NCBI GenBank assembly: GCA_001566295.1
Contig: KQ964269.1
Coordinates: 124,001-188,000 of the forward strand
Source: Microdochium bolleyi
Taxonomy: Eukaryota > Ascomycota > Sordariomycetes > Xylariales > Microdochiaceae
Direction: 5' to 3'
DNA length: 64,000 nt
How positions within the stretch are numbered: the stretch's first letter is position 1; every line of letters starts with the position of its first letter. Shown piece by piece: positions 53,843-64,000 of this stretch. Made by a program: the position numbers and the translations under genes. The notes beneath the pieces are model-generated. The model was given only the letters and a program-made list of their open reading frames with translations. It ran no database searches and had not been told where the DNA came from.

Positions 53843-54913
53843 CTTGTGTGTGGAGGAGGAGCAGTTGTGGGCTGGAAGGAGTAGAGCTATGGAGTAAGAT
53901 ATCAGTGATGGAGGTCTTCCTCGGCAAGGCTGAGTGAGCTCGCGGGGACTGGCGCGATGGTATGGACGTCTAGGTCGGCAAGTGGGAGCTCTTTATGAGC
54001 TGCGGGAGGCGGACTTGGGAGACTGGTTGGGCAGCGTCGAAACAGGGGCAGGCAGACTGACCGGAGGTTGCGACGTCTAATTGACTGCAGACAGTGGTTG
54101 TAGAGGACAGGAGAGCAAGCTGTGTCGCTAGTGCCTACGGCTGCTCAGAGAGTTGAGAAGGAGGGCAGAGGAGGGGTGGGAGCCACTGAGAGGGGCAGGT
54201 CCACGGCCGGGGGGCTGACGAACGACCGTGCTAAATGCACAAACAAGAGAATGCCCACCGACCTTTTGCACCCCTGCTCACCAAGGAATGATCCTCACAC
54301 CATGAAAATATCGAGGTTGCCTGCCAGGAATTGCCCGCTGACAGCTCTCGGGTCCTTTCCAGGGACTACATGGTCATGCATATCAAAAATTGCCTCTTGA
54401 TGTCGTCTTACAAGTGTATACATAGCTCAGCCACTTTGGGTATTGTTGACAGCCAATACATTTGGGTATTGCGCAGCCTCACGCCCATGCATAGATCGCC
54501 AAGGCCGAGTGTAGCTCTTTCGTTGCCACGGCTGCCTTGCAATGAACGAGGGACCGAGTTGACCTTGGGTGGTGCCTTGGGGACGCGTCATTCCCGAGGC
54601 TATCACCTCCAGAAAGCATTCTGCTGCCTTGTTCCAAGGGCAAGGAAAACAGCTAGGGCAATCTTGACCGGCAAATGCTTGTCAATCACGAGGTGTTTGC
54701 TTCCGAAACTTCCTGACAAGATTTGATAAATGTTTTACCGTACTATCTTATAATACAAGTCTTTATAATGCCGCTGGGATATCAGGTTCATAGCTACAAA
54801 TATGATGTACAAGGCGATGGTGCGTGGTGGTCGTTAGTTAGTGCTCGAGAGGAGATCCAGAGCTCATACTCTTCGGCCACTCCTTATGTTTTACAGTATT
54901 CGTTCCAGGTTCA
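53843..54913. other. Intergenic region upstream of cofilin
   Basis: About 1.07 kb between the cofilin start and the Hsp60 stop, both on the minus strand. The cofilin promoter and Hsp60 3' end lie here. The part near 54.7-54.9 kb is AT-richer. No gene is recognised. Confidence 0.4.
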
Positions 54914-54914
54914 T

Positions 54915-54949
<35 letters not shown>

Positions 54950-56847
54950 TCCGCCCATTCCGCCCATACCAGGCATGCCACCACCAGCCTTCTCCTCAGG
55001 AGCATCGACGATGGCAACCTCGGTGGTACCGAGCAGAGAGGCGACACCGCTAGCATCACGGAGACCGGTGCGCACAACCTTGAGAGGGTCGAGGATGCCA
55101 GCCGCGATCATGTCGACGTACTCGCCCTTGGAGCTGTCGAAGCCCTTGTTGAAGTCATCGGCAAACTCATCCTGGAGCTTGCCGACGACCACGGAGCCCT
55201 CAAGTCCGGCGTTCTCGACAATGGTCTTGGCCGGGCGGGTGATGGCGTTCTTGACAATGGTGACACCGAGCTGCTGATCGAAGTTGGCAGTCTTGACGTT
55301 CTTTAGAGCGTGAACGGAAGCCTTGATGAGGGCAGTACCGCCACCAGGCAGGATACCCTCCTCGACAGCAGCACGAGTGGCGTTGAGTGCATCGACGAAG
55401 CGGTCCTTCTTCTCCCCAACCTCGACCTCAGATGAGCCACCAACCTTGATGACGGCAACACCGCCAGAGAGTTTGGCAAGACGCTCCTGGAGCTTCTCCT
55501 TCTCGTAGTCAGAGGTGGTGGGATCAGCCATGACACCACGGATCTGCTCGCAGCGCTGGGTAATCATGTCCTTGCTGCCCTCGCCGTTGAGGATGATGGT
55601 GTCCTCCTTGGTGATGGTGATGGAACCGGTGGTGCCAAGAAGATCGGGAGTGGCCTTTTCGAGCTTGATGTCGAGCTCGTCGGTGAAGACGGTGCCGTTA
55701 GTCAGGACTGCAATATCGCCGAGAATGGACTTGCGGTTGTCGCCGAAGCCGGGAGCCTTGACAGCGGCAACCTGGAGCTGGCCACGGAGCTTGTTGAGAA
55801 TGCACACAGCCAAAGCCTCGCCATCAATGTCCTCAGCAATGATGACCAGGGGGCGGCGCTGCTGAGTGGAAGCCTCGAGGGCAGGAATGATGTCCTGGAC
55901 AGCCGAGATCTTCTTCTCCGAGAGAAGGATCAGGGGCTTCTCGAACTCGACCTTCTGGGACTTGGTATCTGTAATGAAGTAGGGTGAAACAAAGCCACGG
56001 TCGAAGCGCATGCCCTCAGTGACTTCGAGCTCATCGCTGACGGTCTTGCCCTCCTTGACAGTGATGACACCCTCCTTGCCGACCTTCTCCATGGCATTAG
56101 CAATGAGAGCACCGATGTGGGTGTCGCCGTTGGCACTGATAGTGGCGACCTGGGCAATCTCTTCGCTGGTGGTGATATCCCTCTTGTTGGCCTGGAGGTA
56201 CTCAACAACGGCATCAACGGCAGCCTGGGTACCGCGGCGCAGATCCATGGGGTTGCAGCCAGCAGCAACGTTCTTGACAGTCTCGGAAAAGATGGCGCGG
56301 GCGAGGACGGTCGCAGAGGTGGTACCATCACCAGCGGACTCGTTGGTTTTCGAGGCAACATCTTGGAGCAGTCTGGCGCCGAGGTTCTCAAACTTGTCCT
56401 GGAGACTGATGGCCTTGGCTACTGTGACACCATCTGATGCAACGACAAACGTTAGCAGGTAGTTCTGTGCGGCTTGTATGCATAACCTATCACAGGCTTC
56501 CCCTACAGAACCTTTTTACATACCCTTGGTGATCTTGGGAGAGCCGTAGCTCGACTCGATAATGACGTTGCGTCCCTTGGGACCGAGAGTTGTGGCAACA
56601 GCCTTGGCGAGGGTCTCGACACCCTTCAGAAGAGCGGCACGGCCCTCGACACCGAATCGGAGCTCCTGCATGACAAAAGGGACGATGTCAGCTCGGCTAG
56701 AGGCGCAGGAGATCTGGTCCATGTGTGCGCGCTTACCTTGTGGGCGAATCTGAGCTGCTGGGACAGGCCGGCGCCGGCACGGTACTTGTTGGCCGTGGCT
56801 GAGGCGAGGGCGGACGCCCGCGCGCGGGAGGTGAGAGCACGCTGCAT
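54914..56847 (-). CDS. HSP60: Mitochondrial chaperonin Hsp60
   Basis: Three exons, 56847-56737, 56665-56524 and 56433-54914, give 590 residues. Hsp60 forms the matrix chaperonin ring that folds imported proteins with Hsp10 and ATP. Exon 1 encodes a 37-residue Arg/Ala/Ser-rich import presequence (MQRALTSRARASALA...). The mature protein begins KELRFGVEGRAALLKGVE; the next splice restores SPKITK|DGVTVAKAISL. The ATP-site loop GDGTTSATVLARAI and ANGDTHIGALIANAM are intact. The C-terminus is the Gly-Met repeat tail (GGMGGMGGMGG...), a chamber-lining feature of the family. Length is as expected. It is divergent from the short-chain dehydrogenase gene, with about 810 bases between the starts. I looked for a classical heat-shock element there and did not find a convincing one. 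Confidence 0.96.
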
Positions 56848-57660
56848 GATGTGTGGAGGAGGCAGGGCGACGTATGGCGGTACAGGTGGAAAGGAAAATC
56901 AGTCGAGAAAGACCTCCGCGACGACGAGAAGGAGGGATATGTGGTGGGGGAGCGACGACGAGGTGGAAACCGAGGGATCGAGAGAGAAGCAAGCTGCGGC
57001 GGTCTGGGTGAGGCTCATAAAAATTTGGATCGTGTCCGGCCGCTTGGAGCATTGCCAATTGGCCTGCGTTGCTGCCGTAGGTGCCGGCCTAGCTCGTTCG
57101 AGCACTAGCGCCACTGTGCATGCCGCCCATGGAAAACCGTGGAAAGCCGACTGGTGTCTCCAGCTTTCTGAAGCTGTGGACCTTGAGCTCAACTCCACAC
57201 CCTTCCCCTCAGCACACCTGGGCAGAGAAGCCACCAAGTCGGGGCAGGGAAGGTCACCAGCAACAACTCAAGTTCACCCGAAGTGCTGTGACCGCTATGG
57301 CTGGTCGCCGACATGGAGAGAGTGAGGCAAGCAGATATTGGCCTGTTCGCAAAGCTGCAAGGCATACCATGCTGTTGGCTACGGCATATGCATCGCACCT
57401 GTAGGGCTCGGAGCTTGCTTTCGAGGCTGGTCTTCCCCGGCGGACGAATCAGTGTCTTACCTCCGTCATTGACACTTACAAATCACGTTCCTCCACCACC
57501 TCATTGCCGCACTGTTGATTGAATGGACATAAATAAAGGCGAACCACCTTCAGGAGATCTATCGTTTTCCCAGCTGTCAACTTTCGCCAGGTCGTCCTCA
57601 TAGTCTGCCTGTCTTGTGGAATCCTGGATCCGTGCATCAAATCCAATTACGTCAACGATC
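56848..57660. other. Divergent intergenic region (Hsp60 / SDR)
   Basis: About 810 bases between two start codons on opposite strands, holding both promoters. TTCTGAA at about 57165 has the wrong spacing for a heat-shock element. No gene is seen. Confidence 0.4.
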
Positions 57661-58889
57661 ATGGCGACAGTCACCAAGACTCTCATTGCAACAGGAGCGT
57701 CATCTGGGCTCGTATGAAACCCCTCCTGCTTGTCATCATCTGATACTTCCCACTGATGTCAATCAACACCATAGGGTTTCGAACTGGTCAAGCAGCTGCT
57801 GCAGCAGAGTCAGCCGTACAAGCTCATTCTCGCGGCCAGGGACACCAAGGGCGCTCAGGCTGCCTATGATGCTCTCAAATACGACAGCAGCACGCACAAG
57901 CTGACCATCCTCCCGGCTGAGCTGTCGAACCTCAAGACCGTCAAGTCCTTTGCGGAGCAGGCCCTAGATACGCTCGGTAGTGACAAGCTGGACTACCTCA
58001 TGCTCAATGCTGGCATGACGGAGCCACCAGGGACCAAAGGTCCCGAGGGCTCAAAGTGGTCGGACTCCTATCTTGTGAACCATCTCTGTATGTCGAGTGG
58101 TAACGATGATATGGTGCCTTGAAGGCCTAAACTGATTCGAAATACTTGCAGCCCAACACTATCTGACCCATCTCTTCCGGGCTAAGCTGGAGTCATCCCA
58201 CTCCCGTATTGTTGTCGTTTCCTCCGGTGCAATCCGGGGTGTCAAGGAACCAGGTTAGCGCCTCCCTCAGGTGGCCGAACGATGCAACTCGGCTCTGCGC
58301 CCTCGCTCTGTGTCAGTTTACTTACCTCACCCCGACACAACAATTCAGATGCCCTTGAGGAAGACATGCTCAGTGGTGCTGGGCAGACGACACACAACCA
58401 CTACAGTGCTTCCAAGTTCATCCAATTGCTCGGCGCAAACTGGTGGAGACGTCAGCTTGGAGACAAAGCCCTCGTAGTGGCAGTGTCGCCCGGCCTGGTG
58501 CCCGGGACCCGAATCGACCGGCACAAGATGCTGCAGCTGAGCCAGAGTCTGCCTGATGCCAAGACCGTCCCCGAAGGTGCGTATCCACGCTTGCCCTGCC
58601 CCCTTGATTCCTATTCCTGGTTGCTATACTGGTTTCGGTCGTCCTCTACTAGACTTCCGTCGCGGCGCGAGCTAATTGAAATACTGTACACATACATATA
58701 GGCGCCCAGAGCATCTATCAGGCGTTTATACGAGACGACATCCCGCAGGACCCTGAGCAGATCTTTTTGACCAGCTGGGGTGAGTGGTGGCCCAAGGATG
58801 TGTACGGGTTGAGCTTGGATCATGCGCTGCAGGACAAGTGGTGTCCCAACAAGGAGGAGATTGAGCAGGAGGCGGGCATCAGTGCCTGA
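57661..58889 (+). CDS. Short-chain dehydrogenase/reductase (retinol dehydrogenase-like)
   Basis: Five exons: 57661-57711, 57775-58087, 58152-58253, 58349-58576 and 58702-58889, giving 293 residues. SDRs oxidise alcohols or reduce carbonyls with NAD(P)H. The nucleotide-binding glycine motif is TGASSGLGFE near residue 11, completed across the first intron. LNAG follows near the end of strand 4. The catalytic Ser region is VVVSSGAIRG, and the active-site Tyr and Lys are seen in HYSASK. SPGLVPGTRI is the substrate-loop region after the last core strand. All junctions keep the frame and have GT...AG ends. Length and motif order agree with classical SDRs. The substrate is not predictable and no adjacent pathway gene is present. 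Confidence 0.88.
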
Positions 58890-59402
58890 GAGAAGGCGGT
58901 CGCGGCTGCCACCAACCATCAGGGATGGCGCCGATGGCAGCGCGATGTGATATCTCTTCTTCCAGACATCGAGTAGCCACGCAACTGCGTGATCTTGGCA
59001 CTTCTCTGCATGAGCTGAGAGGCGAAGCACGACTATCAATTGTTTCTGGTTGTGACCAATATCTTATGACACTCTAGTGTTGCCTTCTGAAACAGAGAGC
59101 CCCTCCTCACGCATCTTCGTTTTACTTGATTTGGGAGCTAGATGAACACTGACGTATAGAGTCTCCGGCATCTACGATAACCTGACAGTATCCTCTAAGT
59201 ACATGGCCGCATCGCTGAACGAGCATTTTAATGGAACCTCTAGAACCTCTAGTTGCTTTCCTCGCGAGATGTCCCCTGCCATTGCCCACGACGACAGGAC
59301 TTTGTTTTTGTATCTTGAAACCAGTGGCACAGTGCCGGGAAGTTTTGGGTAACCCTTGAGTTATAGTCGCCAGACACGGATATTCGAAAGAGCGAAAGCC
59401 GG

Positions 59403-59473
59403 CCCCCCCCCCCCCCCCCCCCCCCCCCCNNNNNNNNNNNNNNNNNNNNNNNNNNNNNNNNNNNCCCCCCCCC
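59403..59473. other. Poly-C tract interrupted by an assembly gap
   Basis: Twenty-seven C bases (59403-59429), then 35 N (59430-59464), then nine C (59465-59473). The gap therefore sits within a homopolymer, and the true length is unknown. Confidence 0.97.
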
Positions 59474-62400
59474 TCCATCCTGCATGCTATGACAAGCGAT
59501 GCCTACAACATGGCTGCCACGTGGGTGCCCTGAGACAGCATTAGTCACATTCACGAGCGGTGATATCCAAAGAGCGAGCACAGCAGCCGAGCACGCATGC
59601 AAATGACCATGGTAGCATCCCGAGAACCGCCCTTCCCGTGATGTAACAGTCCCTGACAACGCGCGCTGGTGGTGCGGGGGGGGTTGTCTGTAGCCGTACC
59701 TAAGTTAGCCCTGAAGACCCTCCACGTCGCACCGCTAGAATTTCCCCATCTGTGATGATGCTAAGCCTGTCCGCAAGTTTGGAGCAACAATATCCATCCT
59801 CGAATTAAACCACTTGAGTGCGAAGGCCCATTGCAGGAGAGACTGCCGAGCAGCCCTTCCTCATCTTCTATGAAGTGCCTGATGACAGCAGTGGCAGCCA
59901 CATAAGGAGCACAAGAACCCCAGCAGACAGAGTTCTTTTCATCTGGTCCGAACAACCTTCACGGGACCCTTCCGCTTCTTGCACTGAGACAGTCTCGCTT
60001 CTGCCCCACGTCACGCCCTCCGTGCATGCGAAATTGGCAAGCAGCTGGTTTTGGTCGATCAGTCTTGACTAGCCCCAGCACGCATACCTACCAGTACATC
60101 GTGGGACATTCTGCGCAAGTTCGCATCCAACTTTCTTCTTTCCCCGGCGCAACGCGCTCGACGTGTTACGAGCAAGACCGAAGTGGGAGCACCTGGAATC
60201 ACCATCACGTGGGTACGCAGCATTCCATTTCGGCAAGTCCCGGCCAGCCGATTTCCTTTTGCGTGAGGCATGCCTCTCCACGTCCAGCTAGTTACTGGAA
60301 GCTTATTGCTCGTAAAATTATGGAGTCCTCTGCGAGATCTATAGCGTGGCTAGCGTTGGTGTGCCCATGTTTTGCGGATGGGCGGGTGGGCCGGCGATGC
60401 GGAAGGTGGCTAGTGAGATCTTTTGGGCAGGAAAGCACTCTGTACTTGAGCGGGATCTCTTGTGATTTGTAAGACGTCGTCTCGCAGACTCTAGCTCAGC
60501 TCGAGGACGATCTCATTCAGGGTGAGCGTGTCTGATGGCGCATGGGGCAGCCCGGCGGTGATTGTTACAGTCATGAGAGCATAGGACACTGGCACGTCGT
60601 GGCTCCTCCATCTGTAAAGAAGATCGTCAGATCTACACATTGGGGATGCGTAACCAGTGGAGAATTGACGAAAAGACGAAGGACGTGCAAGGTCGCCTAT
60701 CTCGGGCAGTCTGCACAGGATACGGATGTCTAGAACCTCATCCATGTCCCGAAGCGCTGAACACATGGCACCACAACCCCACGATGGGATCATAGTTACC
60801 CGACGACCCCAGGTTTTGCGATGGCCATGCGGGGGAATAGGTCTGGGGAAAGGAGCGCATGACGGCACGCGAAAAGGTCGTGGAGCTTGAAGGGGCTCAA
60901 CACCACACACGTCGGCAACGCCGGCTCTGCTCTGGATGCACTCACCGAAGATAGGACCCGCCCCGCCCCTCGCGTGACAGTCAAGGAACAAGGAGTCTAG
61001 ATCGTAAGATGTCGTCTCATTTCCGCTCCGCTCCAGGAACCCGGCCGGCCCTGTTTGGGTGACAGGAGCTGGGCTTCCATGTCTCCGAGGCTCGAGCAGC
61101 CCTGGCACGCTCTGACGCGAGGCTGCGGCCTGGACTGAGAGGCATGATGATTGGAATGCGGAGTGTGTAGCGCACAATGGTGGCCCGCAAGAGGCTGACG
61201 ACAAATTCCCCTTCTGGAAGATGCCAGCTTGCCAGCTGGGGCTGGGCAAGCCTTCCGGTGCTCCGGAGCAATTTGTGAGCAGGAGTGGGAGGCATGGGAG
61301 GAGGGTCGTCCGTGCGGCAGAGACCTCACACGTGAGACGTGGAGTGGCGGACGGAGAAAGTCCGTGTGTGTGGTGCCGTCGTCTCGGGGGCCTCGACCTC
61401 GAGGCCTTCACACCTTGAGAGCCAGCGTCGGTGTGGTTGCGGGGCGACTAGCGGCGTGGCTTGCATGGCTTGCATGGCTATGGGACCGCGGCTGGAGGGA
61501 TCTGAGATGGCTGAAGATTGGTGATCTATGATCCGTAGTCCGCAGTACACAGCCGGTGATGTCAACCAGAGATTGGAGACAAACGTTGGGACGACAGCAC
61601 CATCCTGCGTGGAGTGTCGATCCCGGCTGGCAGCTTGCGCTCACTGCCGCCGAGGTCAAGACGAAGCTTTTCGTCTGGGCTGCTATGCACGAGTTGTGTG
61701 TGGAGACTGTGCTGCCAGTGGGCGTCGCACTCCGCACGGCGGTGGAGAAGTGCTCGTGCGGAAGATACACAGCACAGATGGGGAAAGCGGCCACAGTGTC
61801 GTGCCGTGTCAGGTCAGGTCAGCAGCCTTATTACGTAGAGTCGTGAGGGCAAGGTGCCGGGGCCAAGTGCCGTTGCTGAGGAAGCTTGGTACTGCTGTGG
61901 GTGACGAGTCGGGCTTGATATTGGTAGGGGGGGAGGGGGGGATGAGCCTTGGCGAGCCTTGGCACACGCGGGACGAGGCCGAGGAGAGGCAGAGATAAGC
62001 ATTTTGGGTGCATCCGAGAACCAGCGGGCTGGGCTGGTTTTGCCTCCTGCCTGGGCCCTATTCCGAGTACGGCCTGGCATTGCTGATCAGCCCGACGCGC
62101 GCTCGGCACTGCAGCATCCATGGATCTTTCCAATGACCGGCTCTCTTGTGGTGTGGTGCACGTTGCCTCTGCGTGGAGCGCATTGCGGACAGGGGATCGC
62201 GGAGAGGGCATTGCACAGAGGACAGAGTGGCCGAAGAAAGGGCCGGGTGTCGAGAGAACTTTCGAGGCCTGGCCTGGCAGCCATGGGCGCGACGGGGATG
62301 ACTGATGATGCCCCAGCGGCTCCCCCGCGAGCCCCCGCAGCAGCTGCCCACTCCCCCCAGGCTGCCCTTCTGTAGCTTGGTGGGGGTGCGGAGAAGGCGG

Positions 62401-62727
62401 GCTCTAGTCGTCGGAGTAGCGCTGGGCGTGCAGCGCGTGCAGAGCCTGCGTTCGCGGAACGGGGCCCGCCCAGGCTCGCCCCTGCAAGGCTTGGCCTGCC
62501 TAGTCCGGGTCCCAAGCTCTAGCCCATAGCTTGTTCTCGTAGCCGGGGCCAGTCGAGCCAGTCTGGACGACCAGCACCGAGTCGCTCGCCCACCACGGAC
62601 GGACATGATGACCGCTGGTGATGCCATGCCAGTCCGTCGCGTTGCTGCTCCTCGGCCAGATGGAACCCTCGATCCCCAGCCCTGCCCGCGTGTGCCATCA
62701 TGCCCCTCCCCGTCACGCCCATGTCTC

Positions 62728-62733
62728 TATAAA
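62728..62733 (+). promoter_or_regulatory. TATA box of the MFS transporter gene
   Basis: TATAAA lies 145 bases upstream of the ATG and is followed by a long C/T-rich tract, a usual arrangement for strongly expressed filamentous-fungal genes. Confidence 0.55.
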
Positions 62734-62877
62734 GCACCCTTTCCCCCTTCCCCTCGGCCTTACCCCAGCTTCCCCAGTTTCTGCCCAGGTCGCTCCTGCC
62801 CTCTACAACCCCTCTGTGTGTAGACTCAAACAGCCTGGCTTTCCGATCTCATCTGCTCCTGCCCTCCATCCGCAACC

Positions 62878-64000
62878 ATGGCCGGCTATCGCAAGCAGGA
62901 CGTCGAGACGTCTTCGGGCAACGACATTGCTCACGCCAACACTGCTGCCTCTGACAACCTCGCCGTAAAGCCCAGCGCTCTCGAGCGCGAGCGCGCCGAG
63001 CAACTCGCCCGCCTTCCCGATCCCGATGCCGGCAAGTCGGATGAGGAGAAGGCCGAGATCGTGAGCGCTCCACATCCACACCTTGCCTTCACTCGTTCAG
63101 CAGCATACTGACTCCCTCACCTTTCCCGCCTCGCAGGACCGCAAGCTCATGTGGAAGGTCGACATGTGGCTGATTCCCTGGCTTTCGCTGCTCTACCTCC
63201 TGTCCTTCCTGGACCGCACCAACATCGGCAATGCCCGTCTCGCTGGCATGGAGAACGACCTCAAGATGTTCGGCACAGACTACAATCTCTCGCTGACAAT
63301 CTTCTTCATCTCGTACGCTCTATTTGAGCCCTTGACAAACACTCTCCTCAAGAGACTCACCCCAAGAATCTTCTTCACCGGCATCATTGTCGCCTGGGGT
63401 GTCATCATGACTCTCATGGGTCTCTGCCACAACTTCGCGGGTCTTTTGGCGGCCCGCTTCTTCCTTGGTATCGCCGAGGCTGGCTTGTTCCCCGGTGTCA
63501 ACTACTACTTGTCCTGCTGGTACAAAGGGTGAGCTCTCTTCTCTCATCAAGCTGCGGCTGACACCCCGAGACTAACATACCACCAACTCAGATCCGAGCT
63601 TGGCGCACGCAGCGCCATCTTCTTCTCTGCTGCTGCCTTGGCCGGTTCCTTCGGTGGCCTCCTGGCGGCAGCCATCTCTAGAATGAACGGAATTGCCGGC
63701 GTCGCCGGCTGGCAGTGGATCTTCATCATCGAGGGTCTCGCTACCGTGTTCGTAGGTGCTTTTTGCTGGTGGATGGTTTTCGACTGGCCCGAGACCGCCC
63801 GCTTCCTGTCGGAGGACGACAAGGTCCGTCTGCAGCGACGCATCATCATCGACCGTCAGGGACACGCCGCCGAGGACTTTGACAAGAAGTACATTTTTGA
63901 GGCGTTGAAGGACTGGAAGACTTACGGCTACAGTAAGTTGCATCACACTGCGTAGGACTTCGCTTTGCTTCCTCCTGCTAATCCGTAAAACCTTTCCACA
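62878..64000 (+). CDS. ACS/Dal5-family MFS transporter (5' part, cut by window end)
   Basis: Three exons are visible: 62878-63060, 63137-63528 and 63592-63932; the third ends at a GTAAGT donor and the gene continues past the window. The 305 complete codons seen cover the hydrophilic N-terminus and about six helices. The anion:cation symporter family (yeast Dal5, Tna1, Seo1) imports organic anions such as allantoate, nicotinate, pantothenate or small peptides. The first helix begins KVDMWLIPWLSLLYLLSFLD and continues RTNIGNARLAGM, which is diagnostic. FFLGIAEAGLFPGVNYYLS and the WQWIFIIEGL segment are also family-typical. The start is at CAACCATGG, downstream of a TATAAA box. The substrate cannot be chosen from this half. 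Confidence 0.9.

Larger units (their letters stand above)
58890..62877. other. 4-kb intergenic region with an assembly gap
   Basis: Between the SDR stop and the MFS start I see only short or low-quality open frames on both strands, including a 306-codon minus-strand frame near 60.5-61.4 kb without family features. A gap of 35 N bases inside a poly-C tract lies near 59.43 kb. The right end should hold the MFS promoter. No RNA gene or transposon is recognised. Confidence 0.4.

Noticed and set aside
57160..57175. TTCTGAA palindrome upstream of Hsp60 as a heat-shock element
   Set aside because: Heat-shock elements need alternating GAA/TTC units spaced by two bases; here the spacing is one and no third unit follows.
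60491..61411. A 306-codon minus-strand open frame in the last intergenic region
   Set aside because: No motif, no membrane or signal pattern, no plausible splice partner, and competing frames on the other strand.

Overview
This window is nuclear DNA of a filamentous ascomycete (Pezizomycotina, most likely Sordariomycetes). The evidence is compact genes with short GT...AG introns of about 50-130 bases and CTAAC/CTGAC-like branch sites, CACCATGG-type start contexts, single-copy fungal housekeeping genes (Stu2, Ntr1/TFIP11, Psf3, Mn-SOD, Nop2, Get5, cofilin, Hsp60), and an AT-rich block that ends abruptly beside GC-rich gene DNA. I cannot name the species. Exon boundaries below were read by eye from splice consensus, reading-frame continuity and family knowledge.

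Layout. 1-2640 is AT-rich and gene-free. 3.5-18 kb holds an MDR-family reductase, a SAPS (Sit4-associated) protein, a secreted GH20 hexosaminidase, the Stu2/XMAP215 microtubule polymerase and a metal-dependent amidohydrolase. 18.7-26.8 kb is one very long gene for a nonribosomal-peptide-synthetase-like protein of about 2,699 residues. Its frame is open, but most catalytic residues are gone: three of four carrier-domain serines, both condensation-domain histidines, the adenylation P-loop, and most of the first adenylation domain. A 4.5 kb stretch without a recognisable gene follows. 31.3-41.2 kb holds an amino-acid permease, an Old Yellow Enzyme, a five-exon Fungal_trans_2-type regulator and an oligopeptide (OPT) transporter. 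42.7-58.9 kb is a dense housekeeping block: Ntr1/TFIP11, Psf3, mitochondrial Mn-SOD, Nop2, Get5, cofilin, Hsp60, then a short-chain dehydrogenase. 58.9-62.9 kb is mostly non-coding and contains an assembly gap inside a poly-C tract. The window ends inside an ACS/Dal5-family MFS transporter.

How the genes fit together. The housekeeping genes act separately: spindle, splicing, DNA replication, rRNA methylation, tail-anchored protein insertion, actin turnover, mitochondrial folding and superoxide removal. Between Stu2 and Ntr1 lies an accessory-looking island (amidohydrolase, NRPS-like protein, amino-acid permease, ene-reductase, regulator, oligopeptide transporter) that could be a remnant or repurposed peptide-metabolism locus; this is inference from neighbourhood only. 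The main discovery candidate is the NRPS-like protein, which looks like a maintained pseudo-enzyme. The second is the cofilin gene, with a 3-base first exon and an 11-base second exon.
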